A model generated the notes under the pieces. It saw only the letters and a program-made list of their open reading frames with translations, was not told the DNA's origin and did not search any database. From positions 1 through 64,000 of IMG/VR virus record IMGVR_UViG_3300021976_000006: a stretch of 64,000 nucleotides of DNA. One strand, written 5' to 3'. The position numbers and the translations under genes were made by a program. Within the stretch, counting starts at the first letter, position 1; each line of letters opens with the position of its first letter. Below are positions 57,283 through 62,639 of this stretch, one piece after another. This DNA is from a virus.

Positions 57283-57807
57283 TTATATTTCTTCACTATC
57301 AGCTAATGAAGGTTGAGCATTACTCTTAGTAGTACCTTGTCCTTCTTGTTTATCCATAGCAGCTTGTAGTTTATCAAAGGTAGCAAGTAGAGCTGAAGTA
57401 TTAGCAGCCATCTTATCTAACTTATCATAATTATCTATATCATAATCCATCTTTCTAAGGAAGTTAGTTCTCTTCTCTATAGTTTCTACCCATTGTCTAT
57501 AATGACGCCTAAAAGCAGTATCTGATATAGACTCCCATCTAGTTATTGCACCAGATATCTTTATCTTATTATTCTTATAAAAGTCTTTATCTTTCAAATA
57601 ATCTTTACCAAGAAGTTCTGTTTTATCTTTCTCAGGCATATTAAAGAATTTAGAACCAGTATCAAAAGCTAATACTATAAACCACATCACATCTGATGAA
57701 TTGGTATAGTCTTTCTGTAATTTCTTAAACTCTTCTACTTTCTTTAAATCTGGATATAGTTTCCAGAAGTTAAATTCTGGATCTATTGTATGTAGTATTT
57801 TACTCAT
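57283..57807 (-). CDS. Conserved-type protein near TerL, candidate small terminase, 174 aa
   Basis: Helical protein: an N-terminal part FWKLYPDLKKVEEFKKL, a central aromatic stretch SDVMWFIVLAFDTGSKFF, a C-terminal long helix (FLRKMDYDIDNYDKLDKMA ... ATFDKLQAAMDKQ) and an acidic tail. Small terminases have no dependable sequence signature and are typically helical, oligomeric and encoded upstream of TerL. This is the best-placed candidate, but the assignment is inference. Confidence 0.5.
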   Translation of the reverse strand: MSKILHTIDPEFNFWKLYPDLKKVEEFKKLQKDYTNSSDVMWFIVLAFDTGSKFFNMPEKDKTELLGKDYLKDKDFYKNNKIKISGAITRWESISDTAFRRHYRQWVETIEKRTNFLRKMDYDIDNYDKLDKMAANTSALLATFDKLQAAMDKQEGQGTTKSNAQPSLADSEEI

Positions 57808-58039
57808 CCTTTTTAATCATTGAATATTTATCAAAGAATAATCTTATTAATAATCCCATATCTTCTGGGTTACCAGTATATTTATTATCTTTATTATATA
57901 TTAGAGAAGGTCCAATTTTAGTATAAGCTGTTTCTTCTTTGATAGGATTCATGTAAACTATTTTTAATTCAGCTTCATCTGGTAATTCTTCTATAACTTC
58001 TCTTAAATGACCTATTGTCATATATTTGTATTTACTCAT
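57800..58039 (-). CDS. Hypothetical protein, 79 aa
   Basis: Begins MSKYKYMTIGHLREVIEELPDEAELKI, a pattern recalling a small widespread phage family in which 'L...I..LPDDA.V.I' precedes two strands. A DUF6225-like fold is possible but not claimed. It overlaps the next gene downstream by 8 bases. Confidence 0.55.
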   Translation of the reverse strand: MSKYKYMTIGHLREVIEELPDEAELKIVYMNPIKEETAYTKIGPSLIYNKDNKYTGNPEDMGLLIRLFFDKYSMIKKDE

Positions 58040-58040
58040 A

Positions 58041-58370
58041 TTAATAAAATTTGAATCCTACTGATTTGTTAATTGTATTATTAGTATTAAAGACAATAGG
58101 ATCAATATCTCTATACCTACCTAATACTACAATAGGATCTCTATTTCTAACACCAATCTCAGTTCTTTGTCTTCTGACATTACCTTTACTATTAAATACT
58201 TCTCTGACGTATGCAATATCATATTTCCATACTTTCTCTTTAGTTTTAACAGCTCTTTTAACTAAGTGGTATTCATCATTATCTCCTTTGTCATATACAT
58301 CACTAACTGAATAAAATTCTATGTAGTCTGTATTTTTATATTTGGAGAAATCATACTCTTTGTTTATCAT
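58041..58370 (-). CDS. Hypothetical protein, 109 aa, basic beta-rich
   Basis: Strand-rich and basic (KRAVKTKEKVWKYDIAYVREV; NVRRQRTEIGVRNRDPIVVLGRYRD). No motif recognised. Its start overlaps the end of the HU/IHF-like gene by 20 bases, so they are translated together. Confidence 0.55.
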   Translation of the reverse strand: MINKEYDFSKYKNTDYIEFYSVSDVYDKGDNDEYHLVKRAVKTKEKVWKYDIAYVREVFNSKGNVRRQRTEIGVRNRDPIVVLGRYRDIDPIVFNTNNTINKSVGFKFY

Positions 58371-58551
58371 CTAATCTCTTAATAGCATTAGGTTTAACGG
58401 CAAACTTTCCCCAGTAGTGTAGATGAACAGATTGAAATTCACCTGCTTGCATAGTTTCAGCTACAAACTTAAACTCTGTTCTAACAGCTTTTTCTACAAT
58501 CTCTTCATCTATACCTAATCTACCAGCGATTATCTTTATAATATTATTCAT
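58351..58551 (-). CDS. HU/IHF-like small DNA-binding protein, 66 aa
   Basis: The order of elements fits a shortened HU/IHF subunit: N-terminal helices IAGRLGIDEEIVEKAVRTEF, then FVAETMQAGEF, then the strand pair SVHLHYWGKFAVKP matching the 'V.L.GFGKF.V..R' part of HU. The long DNA-wrapping arm is missing or very short. IHF/HU-like proteins are known in crAss-like phages. It could bend DNA for packaging or regulation. Confidence 0.65.
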   Translation of the reverse strand: MNNIIKIIAGRLGIDEEIVEKAVRTEFKFVAETMQAGEFQSVHLHYWGKFAVKPNAIKRLDDKQRV

Positions 58552-58951
58552 CTATTTTATCTATAGTATTAATATCAGTAGATACTTCCATTACTCTAGA
58601 TGTATTTCTCTTAGTGGTTTCTTCTACATTAATATCTTCAATAGGTTGACCATCAGTTACATATTCATAAATATCTCTTTTACATTTAACTAGAAAGTCT
58701 TTTAACTCACTAAAACCAGTATCTCCTAAATGTGTAACAGGATAAGTAATTCTTTCTCCTGAATCAACTTGTTTAAAAGATTTCCAAAGAATCTTATTAT
58801 TAATTCTTTTAGTATATTCATTATATCCTATATAAAGAAAATCTGTTTCATTAATTGGATATATCAGGGTATCATATTTTTTATCATACATAGATGATCT
58901 TTTACTAGGTTTAAAACCTAAAGAGATCATTTGCTGAGTAGTAAGAGCCAT
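58544..58951 (-). CDS. Hypothetical protein, 135 aa
   Basis: N-terminal part MALTTQQMISLGFKPSKRSSMYDKKY, a strand-rich middle and a polar Thr/Asp-rich tail (VEETTKRNTSRVMEVSTDIN). Overlaps the HU/IHF-like gene by 8 bases. No recognised family. Likely co-expressed with packaging genes. Confidence 0.55.
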   Translation of the reverse strand: MALTTQQMISLGFKPSKRSSMYDKKYDTLIYPINETDFLYIGYNEYTKRINNKILWKSFKQVDSGERITYPVTHLGDTGFSELKDFLVKCKRDIYEYVTDGQPIEDINVEETTKRNTSRVMEVSTDINTIDKIDE

Positions 58952-58952
58952 A

Positions 58953-59138
58953 TTATTCTTGTATTAAGTTAATGCTTAAGTAAAATCTATTATCTTTTGA
59001 TACTGTTACTGTACTCTCATACTTATTAGCAATACCTTTCTCTTCTATATATTGTTCTATTCTATCTTCAATAATATGTTGACGTTCTATCAACTCTTCC
59101 ATGGAATCATAAGAGGTTCCAATTGTATCTATAATCAT
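58953..59138 (-). CDS. Hypothetical protein, 61 aa
   Basis: Small acidic protein with a helix MEELIERQHIIEDRIEQYIEEK followed by two strands (ESTVTVSKDNRFYLSINLI). It begins two bases after the HTH gene stop. No function recognised. Confidence 0.55.
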   Translation of the reverse strand: MIIDTIGTSYDSMEELIERQHIIEDRIEQYIEEKGIANKYESTVTVSKDNRFYLSINLIQE

Positions 59139-59140
59139 AT

Positions 59141-59515
59141 TTATAATTCTATTTTGAAACTAACTATATATGTACTATCAGTATCAGGTACATATACTCT
59201 AGGATGTACAATTTGAATATTATCTATCTTAGTTACGTAGTTTTTATCTCTAAGAGATTTCATAATGTTATTCAAATTGAAAGAAGAAATACCTAATGTG
59301 GTTCTAATCTCTTCTCTTGATAATGAACTAAATATCATCTTAGATAGTTTATTATCTGCATAACCTTCTTTAGTATATTTAGATTGTAGTTTACATAACT
59401 CTGTAAGTACATCTAGTTCTCTATTAGTTAGATTCATATGACCATTTAAGGTCTTTAAATAAACTTTGTAGAAATCTTTTAATTCTACTTTCCTTCTTAA
59501 TATTTTTTCATTCAT
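59141..59515 (-). CDS. Winged helix-turn-helix protein, possible regulator, 124 aa
   Basis: Residues about 28-100 read as a winged HTH: LTNRELDVLTELCKL, SREEIRTTLGISSFNLNNIMKSL, then RDKNYVTKIDNIQIV as the wing. The C-terminal part is strand-rich. Similar proteins are encoded near the packaging genes of crAss-like phages. It could regulate late transcription. It follows the structured RNA and tRNA locus on the same transcript. Confidence 0.7.
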   Translation of the reverse strand: MNEKILRRKVELKDFYKVYLKTLNGHMNLTNRELDVLTELCKLQSKYTKEGYADNKLSKMIFSSLSREEIRTTLGISSFNLNNIMKSLRDKNYVTKIDNIQIVHPRVYVPDTDSTYIVSFKIEL

Positions 59516-59521
59516 AATTTA

Positions 59522-59537
59522 ATATTTTAAAACTAAT
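59522..59537. repeat. 16-bp direct repeat, copy 1 (flanks tRNA locus)
   Basis: ATATTTTAAAACTAAT, identical to the copy at 59756-59771. The two bound a segment of about 218 bases that holds the tRNA and four hairpins. Copy 1 also supplies the left arm of a 9-bp hairpin (ACTAATTGT at 59532-59540 with ACAATTAGT at 59549-59557). Confidence 0.75.
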
Positions 59538-59557
59538 TGTTTAAAGGTACAATTAGT

Positions 59558-59680
59558 AAAACCGGATGACCCCTAGCAGGATCATAGAGAAGACTAACTC
59601 TACTGATGTGATTACATCCCTTCTGTCTTTTTTAGGTGGGTTGAGTAGACTAACTCAACAAAATTTAAAGTCCTTTTAGG
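59558..59680 (-). ncRNA. Structured non-coding stretch with four tandem hairpins
   Basis: No frame is open here. In plus coordinates there are stems at 59566-59585 (ATGACCC with GGATCAT), 59585-59602 (TAGAG with CTCTA), 59605-59618 (GATGT with ACATC) and 59640-59659 (GTTGAGT with ACTCAAC). The second and fourth share 13 of 14 bases (GAGNAGACTAACTC at 59587-59600 and 59643-59656). It lies between the tRNA and the HTH gene on the minus-strand transcript. It could be a small RNA, a leader structure of the HTH gene or degenerate tRNA remains; no acceptor stem can be built. Confidence 0.5.
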
Positions 59681-59753
59681 TAGCGGGTAGTGGATCTGCA
59701 CCACTGATCTCCGGGTAATGAGCCCAGCGAGATAACTACTTCTCTAACCCGCA
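59681..59753 (-). tRNA. tRNA with CAT anticodon; initiator (fMet)-like
   Basis: Folds as a 73-nt cloverleaf on the minus strand: acceptor TGCGGGT with ACCCGCT, D-stem GAGA/TCTC, anticodon stem CTGGG/CCCGG with loop CTCATTA (CAT), 5-nt variable loop, T-stem AGTGG/CCACT. Three initiator hallmarks are present: mismatched 1-72 pair (T-T), A11-T24 in the D-stem, and GGG/CCC at 29-31/39-41. Oddities: T at 37, T-loop TGCAGAT (G at 55 and 58), and no GG in the D-loop. Only CC of the CCA end is encoded. Confidence 0.8.
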
Positions 59754-59755
59754 CT

Positions 59756-59771
59756 ATATTTTAAAACTAAT
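59756..59771. repeat. 16-bp direct repeat, copy 2
   Basis: Identical to 59522-59537; begins three bases beyond the 5' end of the tRNA. Its distal part is the left arm of the hairpin at 59762-59818. Confidence 0.75.
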
Positions 59772-59818
59772 ACCTCATTTGTGGCTACTCACTTGTTAGG
59801 GCTCGAGTATTAGTTTTA
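59762..59818 (-). other. Long hairpin, perfect 12-bp stem, upstream of the tRNA
   Basis: TAAAACTAATAC (59762-59773) pairs exactly with GTATTAGTTTTA (59807-59818) around a 33-base loop. It lies between the 62-aa gene and the tRNA on the minus strand. It may stop ribosomes or transcription, or mark an RNA-processing site; only four T follow, so it is not a typical terminator. Confidence 0.6.
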
Positions 59819-59822
59819 TATT

Positions 59823-60011
59823 TTAAAGTATATTAATTAATTCAGCTAATTTAACTTCAGCTTGATCTCTTAGTTTACCTTGAAGAATACCTTGTTGTAA
59901 AGGTTGTATTTGTACTTTCTCTCCAATAACTTCAGTAGACTTAAACTGTGGTACCATTACCATTGTACCTAAAGCTTTAATTAATATTTCTATCTTGTGT
60001 CCTGTTTCCAT
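59823..60011 (-). CDS. Hypothetical protein, 62 aa
   Basis: First gene after the promoter at 60031-60062. Mixed sequence with a hydrophobic start (IEILIKALGTMVMVP), a Gln-rich middle (VQIQPLQQGILQG) and a helical end. Composition is not AT-shadow-like, which supports a real gene. Function unknown. Confidence 0.55.
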   Translation of the reverse strand: METGHKIEILIKALGTMVMVPQFKSTEVIGEKVQIQPLQQGILQGKLRDQAEVKLAELINIL

Positions 60012-60030
60012 AACTTAATTTATTATCCTA

Positions 60031-60062
60031 CAAAGATAAGTAAAAAAAATGAGAAAAACAAG
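60031..60062 (-). promoter_or_regulatory. Promoter of the terminase-side operon, nested in a terminator
   Basis: Minus strand: CTTG (60062-60059, 3/4 match), 20 bases, TATCTTTG (60038-60031), 19 bases before the ATG at 60011. The -33 element lies in the loop of the terminator hairpin at 60042-60070 and its T-run fills part of the spacer. Confidence 0.7.
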
Positions 60063-60070
60063 TTTTCTCA
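60042..60070 (-). terminator. Rho-independent terminator overlapping the next promoter
   Basis: Minus strand: TGAGAAAA (60070-60063), 5-base loop, TTTTCTCA (60057-60050), then eight T (60049-60042). A textbook terminator ending the operon that finishes with the nuclease gene at 60086. Confidence 0.85.
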
Positions 60071-60085
60071 CAATTATTTTTTTTA

Positions 60086-60442
60086 TTATTTTAATTTATA
60101 TTGTTTTATTAACTTCTGTAATTCAATATCAAGATGATAATAATGTTTAGAGTTAAACCTAACTATTTTAATACCATTGTTTCTACAGAAGATATTTTTG
60201 ATATTATCATTAGTTTTATTCCTATGATATAACTTACCATCATATTCTAATATTAAATTAGACTGAGGAAAGAAGAAATCATATCTATAATATCCTCCTT
60301 TAGGTGATGTAAAGCCTTTAAAGCTTACTTCTCTTTCGTACTTGATGTTATTCTTATTAAGAAAGTAAATGATTAAATCTTCAGCTTTAGAAGGTTCTAC
60401 ATTAGTAGTAAAGTATTGTAATTTAGACTTCTTTATCTTCAT
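60086..60442 (-). CDS. PD-(D/E)XK-type nuclease (DUF559/Vsr-like), 118 aa
   Basis: Small nuclease. The core is YERE then RYDFFFPQSNLILEYDGKLYH: Asp55, Glu66, Asp68 and His73 match the D...ExD...H pattern of DUF559 and Vsr-like endonucleases. Helices before and after fit the fold. It may nick or degrade host DNA, or act as a free-standing homing nuclease. It is the last gene before the terminator at 60042-60070 and overlaps the preceding microgene by 20 bases. Confidence 0.75.
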   Translation of the reverse strand: MKIKKSKLQYFTTNVEPSKAEDLIIYFLNKNNIKYEREVSFKGFTSPKGGYYRYDFFFPQSNLILEYDGKLYHRNKTNDNIKNIFCRNNGIKIVRFNSKHYYHLDIELQKLIKQYKLK

Positions 60443-60581
60443 ACTTTTCTATAACTTCATTTAACTTAGTAACATCTTTATTATCAACAGCATCTTTAAT
60501 ACTTAACCAGAACTCTAATTGAAGAGTTGCTTCTTCCCACATTAAACTCCATTGTTCTGATGATATTTGATTGTCTTCCAT
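60423..60581 (-). CDS. Hypothetical acidic microprotein, 52 aa
   Basis: Encodes an acidic, Trp-rich helical peptide (SEQWSLMWEEATLQLEFWLS ... VIEKYEDKEV). It overlaps the nuclease gene by 20 bases and starts just after the stop of the next microgene. Dense overlap and coherent helix pattern support it. Function unknown. Confidence 0.5.
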   Translation of the reverse strand: MEDNQISSEQWSLMWEEATLQLEFWLSIKDAVDNKDVTKLNEVIEKYEDKEV

Positions 60582-60582
60582 A

Positions 60583-60681
60583 TTATTTATAATTTTGATA
60601 ACTTAACTCTTTAACCCAGTTTGTATTATCAAGATAATAAAGTTTACCATCAATATTAATTACAATTGTATTATTCTCCAT
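60583..60681 (-). CDS. Hypothetical microprotein, 32 aa
   Basis: A 32-codon frame (MENNTIVINIDGKLYYLDNT then WVKELSYQNYK) that overlaps the 55-aa gene by 11 bases and stops one base before the next ATG. The sequence resembles a single beta-hairpin. Support is only the tight packing, so confidence is low. Confidence 0.4.
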   Translation of the reverse strand: MENNTIVINIDGKLYYLDNTNWVKELSYQNYK

Positions 60682-60838
60682 CTTCTTTAACTTCCATATT
60701 AATATTCTTAGCTTTTAAAGCTTTTCTGAATTCTCTAAGGAATTCTTCACCAGCAGGTAGATTACTATAGTCTTCAAAGTTCTTAACTAGTTCTCGTAGC
60801 TTAATAGTCTTTCTTAGTGCACTTTTATTTTTTATCAT
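60671..60838 (-). CDS. Hypothetical charged microprotein, 55 aa
   Basis: Basic helical N-terminus (MIKNKSALRKTIKLRELVKNF) and acidic end (VKEDGE), with LPAGEEFLREFRKALKAKNI between. Starts two bases after the 44-aa gene stop. No function recognised. Confidence 0.5.
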   Translation of the reverse strand: MIKNKSALRKTIKLRELVKNFEDYSNLPAGEEFLREFRKALKAKNINMEVKEDGE

Positions 60839-60839
60839 A

Positions 60840-60974
60840 TTAATTATTTTGTTCCCAGTCTGTAAACTTTACTGTTTTATATTTGCTTGCCCATGTACCT
60901 TTCTTTCTTTTAGAAACTTGTACTGTACCAAATTGTTTTCTTATACCTAATTTTTTAAAATACTTTTTTGCCAT
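60840..60974 (-). CDS. Hypothetical basic microprotein, 44 aa
   Basis: Very basic (MAKKYFKKLGIRKQFGTVQV then SKRKKGTWASKYKTVKFTDW). Charge suggests nucleic-acid binding. It heads a run of four overlapping microgenes ahead of the nuclease. No family recognised. Confidence 0.5.
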   Translation of the reverse strand: MAKKYFKKLGIRKQFGTVQVSKRKKGTWASKYKTVKFTDWEQNN

Positions 60975-61008
60975 AGTTTTATGAATATAAAATAGTTTAT
61001 AATTTTAT

Positions 61009-61200
61009 TCATTTATTAATTAACATGTCCTTAGGACATAGAGAGGTTTCCTGCAAGAATCTCTTCTTACATTCTCCTTGGCTTACATATTGATTGAAGT
61101 CGTCATACCTCTCAAAACCCGTTAATACTGGAGAGTGCTTATACCCATCTTTTATCCAGTCAACAATCACTATTGTAAGTTGCTTAAACTCATGATACAA
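61009..61200 (-). CDS. Hypothetical protein, up to 63 aa, non-ATG start, or an RNA gene
   Basis: An open frame with no ATG start: it would begin with TTG at 61200 or GTG at about 61167. The product (DWIKDGYKHSPVLTGFERYD ... QGECKKRFLQETSLCPKDM) has protein-like composition and two cysteines. However, a promoter-like element abuts it, the first ATG (61193) reads only seven codons in another frame, and several hairpins can form, including ATGTCC/GGACAT near its end. It may therefore be a non-coding RNA. Confidence 0.4.
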   Translation of the reverse strand: MYHEFKQLTIVIVDWIKDGYKHSPVLTGFERYDDFNQYVSQGECKKRFLQETSLCPKDMLINK

Positions 61201-61229
61201 AGGTAAGTAAAATAATTGATAAATCCTAA
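61198..61229 (-). promoter_or_regulatory. Promoter-like element upstream of the 61009-61200 locus
   Basis: Minus strand: TTAG (61229-61226, 3/4 match), 20 bases, TACCTTTG (61205-61198). Four bases on is an ATG (61193) that opens a 7-codon frame only. Same layout as the other abutting promoters. Confidence 0.5.
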
Positions 61230-61241
61230 TAATATTGGATA

Positions 61242-61601
61242 TTATTTTACTTTATCTACAAATTTTTGTATCTCATTCATCATCCAAGTTAATAAATAAG
61301 CATGAGCTTCATCATTATCATTATCTGCTGGTATACCAACATGTTCCATTATATAATTAGTACAATGTAAACATTCATGTGCCCATATTCCCCAACTATT
61401 AATATTCTCAGGTCTCATAAATATATAAACACATCTATGATCTTTATAATAACCATTAAAGGCTAATGCTTTACAATCTAAATCTCTATCTGTAAAACTT
61501 AATTTAAGTTCTTTACCACTTTCATTAAAATCATCAGTAATAACTACTACTAATCTCTTTGGATAAAGAGGTATTTTCTTTATTAATTTATTCATGGACA
61601 T
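61242..61601 (-). CDS. Small zincin metallopeptidase-like protein, 119 aa
   Basis: Zinc motif AHECLHCTNYIM: His75, Glu76 and His79, with a likely third ligand in DEAHAYLLTW (Glu98). This arrangement, HExxH followed about 20 residues on by DEAxAY, occurs in small phage and bacterial metallopeptidase families. Cysteines near the site (C78, C80) may also bind zinc. It lacks a signal peptide and would act in the cytoplasm, possibly on a host regulator or phage polypeptide. Overlaps the GIY-YIG gene by 14 bases. Confidence 0.7.
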   Translation of the reverse strand: MSMNKLIKKIPLYPKRLVVVITDDFNESGKELKLSFTDRDLDCKALAFNGYYKDHRCVYIFMRPENINSWGIWAHECLHCTNYIMEHVGIPADNDNDEAHAYLLTWMMNEIQKFVDKVK

Positions 61602-62163
61602 ATTTATAACCTTTTATGTGATTTACTTTAATTTCTTTTCCTTTAACTCTTTTAAAACCATTAATAGCATTCCTTAATCTTTCTGCTCTAAAACCTTCTT
61701 CTTCACAACAAATTCTAGAAGACTCATATTTAGCAACTATTTCATTTGTTTTTATATCAATTTTTAATATTGGTTTACATCTATATTTCTCAGGATTCTC
61801 TCTAATTCTTTTATTTATAGTTTCTTTATTAGATGAACCAGTAATATTTCCACCACCTCCAGATCCTATACAATCTTCAACATTTGTTAAACCACATATA
61901 TTTTTATATTTATTATAATAAAATTGTTCCCAATATTTCCATTCTTCAATAGGAACTTCATCTAATATAATTAATACTGGTTTTTGTCCTTTTGTTATTA
62001 AAGATCTTATCCAGTTATTTTTATGTGTTTTATATTGATCTTCATAATCATATTTAGAAATATGAATTGAATATCTATGTTTTGGATTATTAGCTTTACC
62101 TATATATCTAATATTTGAAATGTTATCAGGTTCTGATAGAGCATATATAAATGTTGTTTTCAT
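61588..62163 (-). CDS. GIY-YIG homing endonuclease, second copy, 191 aa
   Basis: The frame is open upstream to 62271, but the ATG at 62163 gives the expected N-terminus MKTTFIYALSEP, followed by RYIGKAN: the GIY-YIG motif with Ala-Leu in the middle. A conserved ExxW region (WKYWEQFYYNKYK) follows. The C-terminal 60 residues form a NUMOD1-like module (KIDIKTNEIVAKYESSRICCEEEGF). It is not closely similar to the copy at 8857. A perfect promoter abuts the start. Confidence 0.85.
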   Translation of the reverse strand: MKTTFIYALSEPDNISNIRYIGKANNPKHRYSIHISKYDYEDQYKTHKNNWIRSLITKGQKPVLIILDEVPIEEWKYWEQFYYNKYKNICGLTNVEDCIGSGGGGNITGSSNKETINKRIRENPEKYRCKPILKIDIKTNEIVAKYESSRICCEEEGFRAERLRNAINGFKRVKGKEIKVNHIKGYKYVHE

Positions 62164-62167
62164 AATA

Positions 62168-62199
62168 CAAAGATACAAATAATATTTTATAAAAACAAA
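62168..62199 (-). promoter_or_regulatory. Near-leaderless promoter of the second GIY-YIG gene
   Basis: Minus strand: TTTG (62199-62196), 20 bases, TATCTTTG (62175-62168), a perfect consensus match. Four bases separate it from the ATG at 62163. Confidence 0.8.
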
Positions 62200-62337
62200 T
62201 GTAGGGGGTACTTTTTTTAAAAATTTTAAAAAATATATGTGTTTAATGTCACCAGGAAGCCTGACAAACACTCCCCCTACATAATTTCACATTGGTACAC
62301 GGGGTACTAATTCCTTTACACATTAAACAAAACTGCT
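62199..62337. promoter_or_regulatory. Divergent control region with inverted repeats
   Basis: Non-coding gap between leftward and rightward genes. It holds a 10-bp inverted repeat, ATGTAGGGGG (62199-62208) and CCCCCTACAT (62273-62282). Inside it is a shorter palindrome, TGTCA...TGACA, at 62247-62266. There is also a GTAC-ACGGG-GTAC element near 62297-62310. No TTTG/TANNTTTG promoter is visible for the rightward gene at 62338, so that gene may use another polymerase, such as the phage enzyme. G-runs are otherwise rare in this genome. Confidence 0.6.
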
Positions 62338-62580
62338 ATGTATTCATTAAAAGTATTACACGTATCAAAATCAGCTAAATCAGCATTAGTAGAAGTAACT
62401 AAAGAGTTTGGTTTCTTAACATCTACTGTAGCTAGAGGCTTTATCAGGTTGAATAAAGAAACAACAGTTGGTGCTACTATGGAACTACCTGCTACTACTA
62501 AGGTATCAGAAAGAGTTCACACAGATACTAACAAAGACACTGGTGAAACAGCATCATTCACTTGGGTTGTACTAGATTAA
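62338..62580 (+). CDS. Small protein of the right-hand early block, 80 aa
   Basis: First rightward gene. The sequence is strand-rich and Thr-rich (YSLKVLHVSKSAKSALVEVT, TMELPATTKVSERVHTD, ASFTWVVLD), without Cys. It has its own terminator, so it forms a single-gene unit that may be strongly expressed early. No family recognised. Confidence 0.7.
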   Translation: MYSLKVLHVSKSAKSALVEVTKEFGFLTSTVARGFIRLNKETTVGATMELPATTKVSERVHTDTNKDTGETASFTWVVLD

Positions 62581-62590
62581 CACACAAATT

Positions 62591-62611
62591 GGCTCTTCAT
62601 TGAGCCTTTTT
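62591..62611 (+). terminator. Rho-independent terminator
   Basis: GGCTC (62591-62595), 6-base loop, GAGCC (62602-62606), then five T. Closes the 80-aa gene. Confidence 0.9.
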
Positions 62612-62639
62612 GCTTATTTATCCACTTTAATACTTTACT

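Noticed and set aside
59585-59625. Hammerhead-type ribozyme core (CTGATG at 59602-59607 of the plus strand)
   Set aside because: The following GAAA core and the three-helix arrangement are missing; only the short CTGATG match is present.
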